Shown: positions 48,401-57,639, counted from the first letter of the stretch. The stretch is 64,000 nt of DNA from Mactromeris polynyma (GCA_032209605.1 JASFXZ010000016.1:1674001-1738000), one strand, 5' to 3'. The notes: generated by a model from the letters alone, not told the origin. Numbers and translations: made by a program.

Positions 48401-51400
48401 CACTTAATAACGTAATAATTACTAATTTGTGTATTAGTCATTTGTATCAGCTAAAGAATGTATATGTATGAAATTTATTTTATTGCAAAAAGGGGTTTCT
48501 TCTCACTTTGTCAAGTTTTGAAATTTCACACCAAAATAATTATTGTCACACCTGTACCTTAATAAAAGAAGAACAAATGTAAGTACATGTATTAATTTAA
48601 GACAGTCATTATCAAAAAGCTTTAAGTATATTTAGCGAAAGTGGTCATGTGCACATTTTACTAGAAGTAATATTTTATATGTACATTTGTATTTATTCAG
48701 GAAAAGTTCGTATATACTTTATATGACTCTCTAATGCACTTAGTAAAATATTGAAGTGTCGGGAAAAGTTACTTGAATTTACTTTTTTACGGTATGCTGT
48801 TATGTAATTGTACCATATATAGTCATCTATATGCGCGACTATGCAGTCCGAGATTCGATGCTATCAAGGAATATAATGATTACGTTCTATAGTTTCAGCA
48901 TTTTATACACATACCATTAACAATTATACATGTATAAACGTGATACTTTTTAAAGCTATATGATGTTTTCATGTTTCTCTATAGTATTATTTATGAATTT
49001 TTAACGATAATAAATGTCGAAATACAATTACGTTTATAATTATGTACTTTAAAAATGACAAGGTTGTTAATACGTATACTATTCGGCTTAAACCCATGCA
49101 CGGTCTATTTGGCACATATATTGCCGCAATTTCATAGACGACAATAATTAAAGGTATTAAAGTTAATCCGTAATTATCAATGCCTCGGGCTTATAAGAAC
49201 GATGGTCAAAGTTTCAAGGGTCATTAAACAAGGATAATTAGCGCATAGTACTGCTGTAAGATATTTACCCTCAAGCAAAATGATAAATGGAAATGTTAAA
49301 ATAATAAAATGTTTGTATCCAGACTAGGTAGTTTAATCCAGTTTTCTGGACAAGGTGTCGAGAAAACTAATGATATATTGAAGCAAATTCATCAAATGAA
49401 ATCGAACTAGCATGATTGAACGACAAAAAAAACATATAATAAAGACAATAGTGACTATTGGGAAAGTAGAATTTACATATCAAGATCGGCCAAAAAACTT
49501 AGGATAAACAGGGAAATTGAAATCGCGCATGAAAATCACCAACAAGAAATATATGTTCTAGTGTAAACTTCGACGACATGACCGAACAGGAAATTAAGAT
49601 TTTATTGAAAAAGAAGGGAGCCAGCACAAAATTAAGAAAGAAAAATTAATTGATTTACTGAAGAGCGTTATGAATTAAAATTAAAAGTGGAATAAACTTA
49701 AATATGCAGGAGTAGGGAAGTTAAATATATAACGTCACACTTTAATATGAGTTTGTGTGGGCCGTAAAATATAAATGTATATTGATAGTCATTAAAATAT
49801 GTGTACAGGCGTTTGCTATATATTAAATAATAGAGACATATTATGTTTGAAATCTGAGATATAATATAATCGTTGAAATGTATAAAAATAACGACAATTA
49901 TAAAACATAAAAATACATTTCTGTTTTCTTATGTATAAATATCCCGCTAAAACCACTATAACTTAAAACACGGTAGGCCTAATGCTATTGCTAATCCGGT
50001 GTTTATGACTCTGGGGTTTTATGACCCTCATTGATGACTTACGATTTGCGTCGGTGATCTTCCGGAAATTGCCGAAAGATACGGAACAGTAGCGATCGAT
50101 TGCTTCCATTATCGATTAAATTTATCGGGTATTATGTGAGAAGACAGATTGTTGGATATGAAGAAACACGTGACCGGTCATGTGCAATAAAAGTTTATGA
50201 TTGGATGAATTAAGAAACATGTGACCGGTCATGTGATGTTGTTTTGAAATACAACTAGCGAAAAGTGATATAGTAACAAAAAGATGAACCAAAACATAAA
50301 ACATTTTATCTAGCTATAAAATACATTTATTGATTAACATTTCAACACGAAATTTGTATATGGACTAATGAATATGTGTAGATCATGATTCTCAGGTTAA
50401 ATTATCGATTTCGATAACACGATGCGTTGAGTCAGGGTGTACACACCCGCTATTAGACCCTTTCCAATCAATCAGATCACCTTTAAGAGGGAGCTGCAGT
50501 TTTGATTTTTTATCGCATCATCACATTTATTGATTTTATTTGTTCAATCCGTGGGTTTATGACATGAAAAAATACAAATATTATGCCAGGTATCTACGCT
50601 ATATGAATATGTAAACCTGCACACTTATCTACTGTTACTCACGTACTATTACTGTAACCGCGATTTTTTTCTGAAAATTAGCGGTTTTTGATGTCGGTGA
50701 TGGTTATCATTGATAGTTAGAGCATGCAAAATAGACAACCTTCGTTGTAAAACCTTTCTACTACATTTTCCCCACGTTGTACATGTATTACGAACAGTTG
50801 CATGATGATAACTGAAGTTAAGTTGCAGATTCAAGCGCACGCGTTATTTTACATGTACAAATGTATTAATATTCTGTACAGGAATCTCTGTCGGCTTGGT
50901 AAATGAATATAAACGTAGAATAGAACGCATCAACGTAGTTATAATTCAATCTTTTCATGTCATATAAACTAGCTCGTTTTGTTTAAAAGTTTAATATTTA
51001 CATTTTTTTGTACTATAAATGTCACTGCTGTATGTTGTTTAATTTCCATCACATAGCAAATATAATTTACACTGTTCAATATTTATTTATCAAAATATTA
51101 TCTACAACAAATGTGTGTGCATGTTTTTATAGATAGGATAAAACAAGTACCTTCAAGCATATATACATTTGTACAACGAATTCGAGTCCATTTAACATTT
51201 ATAGAACATTAACTGGAGAGTAGCGCAAATAGCATTACGTGAATGCAAATAATGTGTGATTGTTTAAACACAATCCTCACTTGCAGATACAATGTACACT
51301 CAACTGCTTTTCTAATTGGTCACTTTTTATATTATCAGACATTTCAAAATAAATACAGAGAAACTTAAATTGACTAACTTTGTCTTACATCATTCTTACC

Positions 51401-54400
51401 CATTCCGTAATCCTTTGAAATCCAAAATTCAACACATGATTGTACAAAAAGTCGACCTGTAAAGATTTCTATCAATATAATAAAATGCAGCAATGAGGGA
51501 TGACCAATTAGAAATGTGTTTGAGTACACACAAAATACTACGCGCACTCTTATTAACGAAACATACAAAATGTACTTTTATTATGATTTGATGCAACACT
51601 CTGATACTTACTTAATTTCTCCCATTTCTGCATCAAGTTCATCGCTCATATTAATCGAAAACACTTCAGTGAAATATTAATGATAGATTATAAAGCAGTT
51701 TCCCTGAGGCAATTTGGAAATGTACTCGACCATGTCGTGTAGTTTCCCTTCGTTTGCTGTGATAACTGATTGATTGAGTCATTTAACAATTATATCATTC
51801 AAACCTTTACTAAATTCGAAATAATTTCTGTCTGCGAAATACTATGGAAGGCACGGCGGTCTATGTGCAGAAGGCCGCGTTCCTGAGCCTCGAGTAGTGA
51901 ATTCAAGATTCCGGTGCAGTTTTCACGTTCTCTCATTTAGACGCGAGGGCTGTTTTAACCATTGAAGCAACCATTAAGAGTAATAAGTTATACATGCACT
52001 ACCCTATTTGACCACTGATGTTAAATTTGTAAGTTTGAACAGAACTGATGTTGATGTACAAAATTATTGCATTCAAAATTTAAGTTTGTTTTATTTTTTG
52101 CAGGGGCTTTCCTCATTCCATTTGCGTTCTTCATGTTGATTTGTGGCTTGCCGATGTTATTCTTTGAAGTGACAGTATCCCAGTTTTCAGGCAGCGGTCC
52201 TCTTAGTATGTGGAACATGGCTCCCTTTTTTAAAGGTACAATTATATATACACGCAAGTTCACGCATAGTCAACGAAACTTCTAACGCTATCCAATTGTA
52301 TTGTTTGAACTTTTCTTAAAACTATGCTCATATTATATATACCAAGCAGTCTTTCTCCGAATTTCAATAACATAAATGGAAAGCTTTTTTAATAAATCTG
52401 ATCAACTACGCTAACCTACGGAGCCCCAAAAGTGACATTCCATATTCTTTTTTTCGTAAAAACGTAAATACGAATTATTATTTCGTTGATAGTTTTTCAT
52501 ACCTGTTCGTTGTTAATTGCGGGCTTAGAACTATTTTGAGCGTTTTGTCGTATTAATGTGAAAGAACCACATGCTAGAAAACGGGTCTGGAACTTATGCA
52601 ATGACTCAGTAGTGAAGCTTAAGCAACAAACTCCCACGAAAAAAATACTGTATAAGTGGTAAATTTTGCGAGGTGGAAAACTTTTGGAATTTCGCGAATG
52701 CGTAAATTACCACATTCACCGAAGTATATTTTTATCTACACAACGTGTAGCCGATACGACATGTAGATATAATGATCATAGTAATGTCAGCGATTATCAA
52801 ACATTTACGCACGTGAAACGTCTGGAATCGGCAATTCGCAAACTCTTCGACACGCGATCTTATCCTCTTAAATACAGTATATAAATGGGATCAAAGGGGT
52901 CTGTAACAATTTCTACTTTCACTTTCACTTGTATACTGTAATATATATATAATACTACAGACGAACACACAGTGAAAGTAGAAATTGTTACAGACCCCTT
53001 TGAATGGGATGACGGAAAAACTTGCCGTCTTATGAGGGGAAAACAACAGTAACTCGTTGGTATCCGTGAAGTAGAAGCCTGGGTCTGTTGCTCGCGGAAA
53101 AATGGTATTACATACATGTAGTTGGAAGTGTGGTTTAGGACTGAAATGTTAAATATTTTGAAACTTCCCTGGTACCGCATATCTGCCCCTGCTTACCTGT
53201 TTTCTGTGTAACAATTAAATAACATATCGTGACTTATTAGAATGTGTCAGTTACTTAGCAAGTTAGTTCTGGTTGATAATTCAAGGAAAACTGGTTAGGT
53301 CAACTGACCACCGAGTATTACTGAAAATCGTTGAAAAAAATGCGTAAAACCCGATGAACACAAACAAACAAACTGGTGATAGTGATCAAGGGGTAATATG
53401 GCAGACTCTTTCATTGAAGGTCGTGAGTTAGAATCTCGCATTGGATAATGTTTAACCGCGAACTTACCTGAATATGGCGGGAATACTGTTTAGTAGCTCA
53501 GGAAGCATTCATCACGAGTGACTAGTATAAGTTGTAAGAATCTAGCCATGGAAAATAAGTACGATATCATGGCGTATATACATGTATACTTTGTATATTT
53601 ATATATAAATGTTTATCAGATAAGGCGTTAAAATGTTTGTTTCGGGTTTCCCAACCTACTCTATTTTTTGCCCCGACCCAAGAACATGTTTTCGCGTGTT
53701 AACCTTGTTTTCTTTTTGGTAAAATTTCTTCTTTTTGGTAAAATTTCTTTAGCTTCATATTTTTGCTCAGTTATTAGACGCTTTACGAGTATTCGAGCTA
53801 TGGATCATTATATATACATTATCCATGTTAAAAGGGAAAGGGAATTTGTCTTTTAACGTATATTGATTTACATCAATTTTAATTTGCTTCGTTTTAAAAT
53901 AACCCCCCCCCCCCCCCCCCCAAAATCCCCGACCTACCTACCATATATTGTTTGGCATGAAACCTGAAACAAACATGTTTAGGCCTAACTCCCATACTTA
54001 CTCTTTATCACGTAAACGTGCATGTTCCTGCAAGTCCTGCAATGTCATAAAACAATCATATGGCGTGTAATATGCAAATGAGTGGAAGAAACTAAATGAG
54101 TTCTAGAGTAGAACGCTATACGTGTTTACATTTAACAATAAGTAATGATACAAAATCCACATGGCCAACTTTTGACTCAATATATATGCATTAGCACGAA
54201 TATTGCAGCAAAAACAAAAATAAATGCGATAACATTATTTTATGGTTAACATATCTTCTAATTTAGTTCAGCAAGTTTATTCCATCACAAATGATTCGTG
54301 TTTAAGACGATATCAGATATCAGAGGAAATGTTAGTATAACTATTTAAGTGTATTCGAAGAGCTCAGTCCTAGACCATTCAAAATGAATAGACTTGTTTA

Positions 54401-57400
54401 TGTGATTATATCATTTAATATATTTATCAGTGACATTTTGGGACAAAGATTTTCATTTATTTATGTAAATAGCGGTTATGTTCGTTCGAACATGTACATA
54501 ATTGTTATTTTACGTCCCTCTATATCGTCGTTTCATATATAACTCTAAGTATACATACAAATGACCGCAAAAAATTGCCAGACATAAACAAGGTCTTATT
54601 GCAATATATGTCGTCATATTGAACACAAAGACTATTTATTACTAGACCATTTATAGTCCAATACAATACGATTGTATTGACATTTTAGGATAACGATTAT
54701 ATTGTACATTGACCGATATTTTTGTAAATATGTGTTCGATGGTGGAGACCTATGTTAAATAATTCCATGTTTTATTTACAGTTTATGTACGAAATTGATA
54801 CACTTTTATACTCTTTTAAACCAACAACGTGTTTCTGGTTTTATATGCAAATAAATGGCTATTAATAACTGTCAATTTTTGTCCAATATTAGACACTATG
54901 AGAGGCTTTGTAGTCAAGGGTAGAGCACCTGACTCCTGGTCCGGCGGTCGTTAGTTCGAGCACCGAGTTGAGTCAGGTTTGATCGTGAACTTTGCAATCC
55001 ATATATTTGGTGCGAGAACTGGTTAGTAACCTAGGAGTCTGTCACCGACAATGACTAGTATAGTAGATATAGTCCCATTAAGGGTTTTAATTACATTTTT
55101 TCCCGAAACATCTGCTTTATCCAGAATATTCTCATATTTGAGTTAACCCTTAAACTTTTAGTTCTTCCAAAAAATATTCAAGATCGATGCAAAAAGTAGT
55201 TATTTGTATCTTGTCGACCGGTTAACTAGTTTAACATTGTTTCTCGTGTTTATGTTTACATATATTACTCTGTTTGTAACTATATGTTCGGAGAAATGTG
55301 ACTAAGTTTGATATTTACTGAATTGTGTTGAAGTCTGACATTTGACGTTTTCCATACCATTGATAGAAAGGTTTAAAATCATCTTTGGTCAATTTTGGAA
55401 TCACTATTCATTACATGATCGATATGGTGAGATGAATTGATAAAAACATGTTTTCTAGAACGTTCGTGGTTCAATCTGGTAACATTTTCACAAGCAATAC
55501 AGTAAATTGTATGTGATTTATATATTTAGAACATTTATATCCCAAACTGCATACAAATGCTAAACTGTTGGTTATTGCACATTTTTCTAATTTTGATGAT
55601 CATGTGTAAGCAACGGCGTATATTGCGTCAGGGACCGTGTTCCAGATTGCGTAAAGGTAGCTACGCACCTGATTATAGTAAAACAATGGGAAAATGCAAA
55701 TCACCAGCTTTGTTGGAAAATCCTTCATCGCTCCTAACATTGTCAAATACTTGTTTTATTGTGATATCCGTATTTAAATCATTTTCATTTAAATACTGTC
55801 CGAAATCTTCGTATTTGTCAAAATATATTGTTGCACTCAGTCGAAATTCAGCATACCATTCTTCCTGTGGCACCTTTATTAATGCTTATACATAACGAAT
55901 TACACCTGGAGCCTTATTCACAAACATTTTAATTTAGATTTAATGAAAACTGAAGTCTTGGAAATATCACTTTTGCAATTTTAAAGTCTAAGTCTGAGTT
56001 TCAGTCTTAACGTGTTTGTGAATCAGGCCACTGAAAAAACATGCCGTCACATTGTTAGAAAGAAACTAAACCCAGTCTGAAACTCATGTTGGCTAGGAAG
56101 AGGCCGTTAAGGGTAATATTGCTTCTGGCGTTACAAATATTTTCTGTAAAAGAAATGTGTGTTCAACCTATATTGAATTATTCGTTGTTTCTAACGATTT
56201 CAGGAATTGGTGTCACATTACTGATTATAAATCTGATGAACAATGTGTACTACAATATACTGAGAGCTTGGATCTTAGAATATTTTGTGAATACGTTCAA
56301 ATCTCAATTACCATGGCAACACTGCATGAACGATTGGAACAAACCGGGATGCGTTGAATTCAATAACAGCAGCACTCACGCTATGATACCGTCTACCGGA
56401 AACTCCACGCTAAGTGTGGTTACTTCCGGTAACCTTACAGAGTCTGCAACCCAAATGACAGCAGCGGAGCAGTTTTGGCAGTAAGTATAATAATCGATAT
56501 TTTAATGCTATACTAAACCTGAGTTATCCTAAAATACACCATGCATTTATATGTAATAATGTTCGATACAGTTTATGTTTATCAGTCTGATACTGGCAGT
56601 AACAGCAGTAGCGTATTACTGTTCTTGCTGCTAGCCGATATGACAGTTATACGGCTCTTACTACATTACAGTTCATATTCTGTCAGTATAATAGTACTGC
56701 GCAGTCATAGCTAGTATGTGAACTGAATATACATATACTTAGAAGTGATACAGTGAGATGAATCTAGACGAGATAAAGGGAGAGAACTCGTTGCAATATC
56801 GTATATGTTTATATGACGTTAATTTATAAATTCTTAAAATACGGGGATGTAGGTAATATTAGATAGCGCTATTATTATTCTCAATACCACATGGTATGGC
56901 CAAGACTGCATGCGGTCAAACCTCACTTAATTAAATACTACATCAATAATATTGGACCATCTCAAAATTAAGAACATACATGTAAGTTTTAATTCTATTT
57001 TCACTGTTCTGATCTTTATTCAACCTCAATAAGAAGAACACCTCAATATGAATACCAGTTTTCAAGGATCATAATGTGGTAGTATTGCTGCCAGCCCTCT
57101 TACCAGTTATAGCAGTGATACTGCTACTGCTGTTACCGCTACTACTGCCAACGTCACCCCGATGACAAAATAAACAAATGATGACCTGTATCGCAGTATC
57201 GATGTACTGTATCACAACTTTACTGTATCGCAGTATCGCTGCACTGTATGGCGGATAAGAAACGTTAATATGTTCCTTTACAATGTTTAGTAATTTAAGA
57301 TTTAGTCTTCAATGACTTATTCTAGTTTCTAACATTGACCTTTTGAACTATAGACCAAAAAAATCTATAGACTTAATCTTAAATTACTAATCATTGTAAC

Positions 57401-57628
57401 TCGTTCATTATTGATACTTAAGTGAGCTGTTGTCAATAAATAGAATACTAGTACAGCACTGAATGTATGTGAGTGTACATGTATATATGTTTCAGGTTCA
57501 AGGTTCTCCAACTATCGCCCGGTCTTGGTCATTTTGATGGAGTATTGTGGAACTTTGTCTTGTATGCGTTTATATGGCGACTTTTGGTATCACTTTGTAT
57601 GATCAAAAGCATCAAATCAATAGAAAAG
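36253..57628 (+). CDS. SLC6 (Na+/Cl- neurotransmitter symporter family) gene, 5' four exons
   Basis: Four exons join in frame: 36253-36439 (phase 1), 52104-52235 (phase 1), 56204-56480 (phase 2), 57496-57628 (phase 0), each with GT-AG borders, giving 243 residues. They cover the cytosolic N-terminus, TM1-TM4 and extracellular loop 2 of the LeuT fold. Family marks are WRFPYLVFRNGGG (TM1 and following), AFLIPF (TM2), the QFSG segment, a paired-cysteine loop CMNDWNKPGC, and K(S)IKS before the TM4-5 turn. Members carry amino acids or amines into cells with Na+ and Cl-; the substrate cannot be told here. The usual G-x-G-N before W is T-S-D-F here, so sites that normally bind Na+ and substrate differ. 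Later exons (TM5-TM12) are not found before the window ends; they may lie beyond it, or the gene may be truncated. The first intron is 15.7 kb. Confidence 0.8.
36440..39365. other. SLC6 intron 1, first part
   Basis: AT-rich intron without a recognised element. The open frames at 36615-36874 are translations of AT-rich repeats. Confidence 0.4.
39425..39512. repeat. Cluster of CGTACGA/CGTAAGA palindromes
   Basis: Two perfect or near-perfect palindromes, TCGTACGAACGAGCGTTCGTACGA-type (11-bp arms, 2-nt centre) and TTCGTAAGAATTTTCTTACG (completed by AA), lie between two direct GTTTTATCAA copies (39421-39430 and about 39501-39510). TTACG/CGTAA motifs continue to about 39550. Confidence 0.7.
39925..40075 (-). 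mobile_element. tRNA-derived SINE
   Basis: On the minus strand, GTTTGTAGAGCGCCATGCAG resembles the A-box/D-arm, then GGCGTGAGTTCGAACACC supplies a B-box-like segment. Plus-strand open frames across the SINE (39919-40235) are incidental. Confidence 0.5.
41231..44710 (-). CDS. LINE ORF2: endonuclease and reverse transcriptase, intact
   Basis: 1159 codons without a stop. The likely start is Met29 at 44626 (MSLNIATWNATGI), since the domain begins there. In order: the endonuclease has IATWNATG (Asn metal site), ISEHWL (Glu), FLGDFNCKF (Asp, Asn) and SRHRPIYVQ (His). The RT has GKAGGIDNLQYEHL, NYRAITLSPVILKLFEE, HQQGGFQDG, VTYMDGRKAFDVVW (first catalytic Asp), GTRQGGKSSPLLY and VADDMVL (the Y/FADD box with Val first). 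A LYGSELW thumb motif follows, and a C-terminal CNMCGQMQDNWIVHKLCLC cysteine/histidine motif ends it. All catalytic residues appear present. It nicks target DNA and copies its own RNA by target-primed reverse transcription. Confidence 0.9.
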   Translation of the reverse strand: MKLLSTMSVMLNSCNIQLLNCACLLLTIMSLNIATWNATGIFSSSTYLVELLDKHSIDICGISEHWLRPQNIHFMNSLSSDYKTYAVCDKDLSNGHRTIGKGGVALIWHKRLTDAITPISIDDDRIVAIQYQTVSNHYMYFFQVYLPCTNHSIDVYNNYIEKLYDLWSTYNEYGTCIFLGDFNCKFRPEYRSNRERMLVQFLDYCNLIAVNTTPKCTGPKFTFVSYDNKHETLIDYICMPDCLYDIVSHCEIVDDNCLNVSRHRPIYVQLNLTDVMPFKYDTRFDKPGVINWAKVKAPQIRSYNERLVNSDELMHFSVCPLQSESDISVAQCIITSKIKQCAQDSFSLKKNASYLKPYWNDSLSNAHGFMRAVRGAWCNEGRPRYGSSYIQYKNAKREFRKLHRHCVEEYIVTQERELDKTAEVDSKLFWKIVNQRKKRNNNNFCAGIKFNGNKVRDPRLITNGWADYFETLYSPSDNNYDSDWKRDVHQRVDNTIRTMYPDPQVTVLSTDVENAIQKLPKGKAGGIDNLQYEHLIYSSKLISPVLGNLFTWMLRKAYIPDELKRGVIITLHKGGKKCKESPDNYRAITLSPVILKLFEEIVLARSKLAILNKINHQQGGFQDGLGCLMTSFVLRECVQYARENKSRLFVTYMDGRKAFDVVWHKGLLHKLIFECNIDATTILAYNALYSEMTSCVRYQGIMSRWFPVLQGTRQGGKSSPLLYLLYINELINSLEHSAHGMFMYNMKFSSPTVADDMVLMSLSLDGMNSMLDVCNKYSKRWRYDYNAQKCSVMVFNDKQKTCYDNVFRLGEHVLSQTDNYTHLGVICDPFLSDRDNIDKACSKLRGTLLSLTNSGIDPNTLNPLTTKTIYNSTIIPTALYGSELWSNLTFSDIIRLERSHRFCVKYIQSFFTNTSTDYSFCALGTIPLESLIDYKKLQFFGQLCRLSNKYIAKQVFNYRIICFMQLDKQTRGFIADCYRLITKYSLKAILNSYLLTGSFPSKIMWKSTLSRHVTAPVQERQFNRLLLRCEDLVKILFDPKSHSSMWKLAREKPSTLSVCKRLMAIMSQIIVPTNYINNCNMCGQMQDNWIVHKLCLCNELNGKRNKLWAFIIDQYGLGTFITLKTENTRDHCISLLKLIFDHEFNFKMYFAIQFLDLLK
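44673..45917 (-). CDS. LINE ORF1: coiled-coil/RRM-like RNA-binding protein, 5' end cut
   Basis: The frame from Met at 45821 gives 382 residues, but stays open upstream to 45917, where it runs into the Harbinger end. The true start is therefore uncertain. The N-terminal ~90 residues look helical (LKETVSSLQADMLNLKQMYF, then heptad-like DIRSDLSDVDKHFHTVQASV), suitable for a coiled coil. A polar linker follows. RRTQRYFVGGYSDQMTTEHI to HFVICRPW resembles the RRM-like fold of LINE ORF1 proteins (FVGG, FWP-x-xVxCRPW). The tail is rich in Arg, Asn and Gln. It ends NAE-TAG. An ORF2-frame ATG (Met10) overlaps this region just before the stop, which would allow reinitiation. No CCHC knuckles are seen. 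Confidence 0.75.
   Translation of the reverse strand, partial: LHKIFLRRKHKGFETNSELTFLKETVSSLQADMLNLKQMYFASEKLRSDQTQNFVKTLQDIRSDLSDVDKHFHTVQASVTSTLCKTEEIIKPIEIAYSKIDTRLSSIESILKDNNVMSDSNINQTNNAYSLNKVIERQDQHVEINSEATRVSHVSSSHSPNRQQIYAEPRRTPLNKKHAPIKQLSTPQSSTNTGVDPERMQNIMHRIIAARNSSDRQPDQTDGKQHIPIRVTKRQETIKSTNDQTSSSQFYPQTTRRRTQRYFVGGYSDQMTTEHISTYVSTRGPSVTHVRVFRSRRSENSVIFRINVEANEHCELPLEDGFWPHFVICRPWITKQRYRNKGGPRFGSQRQNSRRDMESWDDNSYNQRRYVNDQPGTYTPSINGRYHQTQNFYHPELRVTNRFETFEHNVSNAE
45977..46400. repeat. 11-bp-phased CGGT/ACCG array, left end of Harbinger
   Basis: CGGT occurs at 46107, 46117, 46128, 46139, 46150, 46161 and 46169, and less regularly from 45977. The orientation then flips: ACCG, or AACG as variant, at 46217, 46228, 46239, 46250, 46261, 46272, 46282, 46293, 46304, 46315, 46323, 46334, 46345, 46356, 46364, 46375 and 46386, with GCCG at 46397. 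Steps are almost all 11, with a few of 8 or 10. A hairpin (13-bp arms, 8-nt loop) lies at 46060-46093. Confidence 0.85.
46461..46467 (+). promoter_or_regulatory. TATA box of the Harbinger transposase
   Basis: TATAAAA lies 60 bp before the ATG at 46527, at the inner edge of the phased array. Confidence 0.5.
46527..47223 (+). pseudogene. PIF/Harbinger transposase, stop-broken and truncated
   Basis: From ATG 46527 the frame reads RERDQLNIDL and a basic RRQQRRARRGQRGR stretch, then stops at TAG 46713-46715. It resumes with QLMVELQREDPTAFNNFMRM, meets TGA at 46851-46853, then continues LKLAVSLRHLASGAKYTEL, SIVVREVCQAICDEYMDEV and WNFPHTIGALDGKHVANRCP. It goes on to SLYYNYKGFYSIILMALVDS and ends DIDG|GTAAGT. 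This is the HARBI1-type (DDE_4) nuclease. The GALDGKHV Asp is the first catalytic residue; the second Asp and the Glu lie in the missing 3' part. A small in-frame deletion after EMYDE is likely, judging from the family. It is not functional. Confidence 0.85.
47272..47418 (-). CDS. Harbinger accessory-protein N-terminal fragment
   Basis: A 48-codon minus frame begins MPKRGMKAAGRGVGKVRKL and ends in a short basic, proline-rich tail. TATATAAAAG (47505-47514, minus strand) lies about 90 bp upstream. PIF/Harbinger elements carry a second, DNA-binding (Myb/SANT or MADF) protein. This could be its basic N-terminus, with the rest removed by the same internal deletion that took the transposase 3' end. 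The function is inferred from position and composition only, as no domain is left. Confidence 0.4.
   Translation of the reverse strand: MPKRGMKAAGRGVGKVRKLPEPQDPPTRSTTSRVKKPNPKYMYESSDN
47505..47514 (-). promoter_or_regulatory. TATA box of the Harbinger minus-strand frame
   Basis: TATATAAAAG on the minus strand, about 90 bp before the ATG at 47418. It mirrors the plus-strand TATA box at the other side. Confidence 0.5.
47550..47730. repeat. 11-bp-phased CGGT array, right end of Harbinger
   Basis: CGGT, or CGG with variants, at 47556, 47567, 47576, 47587, 47598, 47609, 47620, 47630, 47641, 47650, 47683 (three turns on), 47694, 47705, 47716 and 47727. The orientation is opposite to the inner-left array, so the two arrays are mirror images like the terminal repeats. 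Confidence 0.85.
47829..52103. other. SLC6 intron 1, last part
   Basis: Largely unrecognised AT-rich intron. CTTAAGATAA-rich sequence ending in GAATACGGGCCCAG (48105-48312) may be the end of another miniature element, but I cannot find its partner. Two copies of an ACATGTGACCGGTCATGTG-type palindrome lie at 50165-50235. Confidence 0.4.
52104..52235 (+). CDS. SLC6 exon 2: TM2
   Basis: The acceptor TTTTTTGCAG precedes GGGCTTTCCTC. The exon encodes AFLIPFAFFMLICGLPMLFF (TM2), then the EVTVSQFSG motif and SMWNMAPFFKG, ending AAAG|GTACAA. Phase 1 at both borders matches exons 1 and 3. Confidence 0.85.
52236..52890. other. SLC6 intron 2, first part
   Basis: Nothing recognised. The 72-codon frame at 52666-52884 lacks splice or domain support. 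Confidence 0.4.
52891..53003. mobile_element. 113-bp element with perfect 33-bp inverted repeats
   Basis: The left arm at 52891-52923 (TCAAAGGGGTCTGTAACAAT and on to TTTCACT) is the exact inverse of 52971-53003. ATGGGA directly flanks both sides (52885-52890, 53004-53009), probably a 6-bp target duplication. The 47-nt centre is AT-rich. It lies in SLC6 intron 2 and its superfamily is not assigned. Confidence 0.75.
53390..53560 (+). mobile_element. tRNA-derived SINE, diverged
   Basis: GAAGGTCGTGAGTTAGAATC resembles the variable-loop/B-box part of the SINE at 21735. The body, AACCGCGAACTTACC to CGAGTGACTAGTATAA, resembles the SINE at 54898. Confidence 0.5.
53903..53923 (+). repeat. Poly(C) tract
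   Basis: About 20 consecutive C, followed by AAAATCCCC. A shorter tract of about 13 C occurs near 40687. The exact length is unreliable in homopolymers. Confidence 0.8.
53924..54897. other. SLC6 intron 2, nothing recognised
   Basis: AT-rich intron sequence only. Confidence 0.4.
54898..55090 (+). mobile_element. tRNA-derived SINE
   Basis: GGCTTTGTAGTCAAGGGTAG then AGCACCTGACTCCTGGTCCG and TAGTTCGAGCAC give an A-box, anticodon arm and B-box order. The body contains GTGAACTTTGCAATCC and ACAATGACTAGTATAGTAGA. The same body occurs at 57975-58060. Confidence 0.65.
55091..55912. other. SLC6 intron 2, one unexplained open frame
   Basis: The minus frame 55673-55873 begins MPQEEWYAEFRLSATIYFD and has balanced composition unlike its surroundings. 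I recognise no family. It may be a transposon or retrotransposon scrap. Confidence 0.25.
55913..56033. mobile_element. Miniature inverted-repeat element near exon 3
   Basis: GCCTTATTCACAAACA on the left and TGTTTGTGAATCAGGC on the right are inverse copies with one mismatch. The middle is AT-rich and non-coding. It sits about 170 bp before SLC6 exon 3. Confidence 0.55.
56204..56480 (+). CDS. SLC6 exon 3: TM3 and extracellular loop 2
   Basis: The acceptor GATTTCAG precedes GAATTGGTGTC. TM3 is at about residues 109-137 of the spliced protein, containing NNVYYNILRAWILEYF, where the YY corresponds to the family's TM3 substrate/Na+ region. The loop carries a CMNDWNKPGC disulphide pair and Asn-X-Ser/Thr sites in NNSST, GNST and GNLT, as expected for glycosylated loop 2. 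The donor is CA|GTAAGT (phase 2). Confidence 0.85.
56740..56800 (-). mobile_element. Fragment of the hAT-like miniature-element terminus
   Basis: GAGATAAAGGGAGAGAACTC then GTTGCAAT matches the right terminal region of the elements at 34130 and 57705. No partner end is visible nearby. Confidence 0.45.
56917..57080 (-). mobile_element. pogo/mariner-like miniature element, copy 4 (inverted)
   Basis: TCAAACCTCACTTAATTAAA, ATCTCAAAATTAAGAACATA and TTATTCAACCTCAATAAGAA are the inverse of blocks in the copies at 525 and 8707. It lies in SLC6 intron 3. Confidence 0.55.
57496..57628 (+). CDS. SLC6 exon 4: TM4
   Basis: The acceptor TGTTTCAG precedes GTTCAAGGTTCTC. FKVLQLSPGLGHFDG is the conserved stretch leading into TM4 (VLWNFVLYAFIWRLLVSLCM). 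IKSIKSIEK ends the exon at AAG|GTTCGA, a weaker donor than the others. This exon boundary is usual for SLC6 genes. Confidence 0.8.
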
Positions 57629-57639
57629 GTTCGAGCGTT

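Noticed and set aside
55673..55873. 66-codon minus frame MPQEEWYAEFRLSATIYFD...
   Set aside because: The composition looks coding, but there is no recognised family, no splice context, and it is bounded by stops. Left as unexplained.
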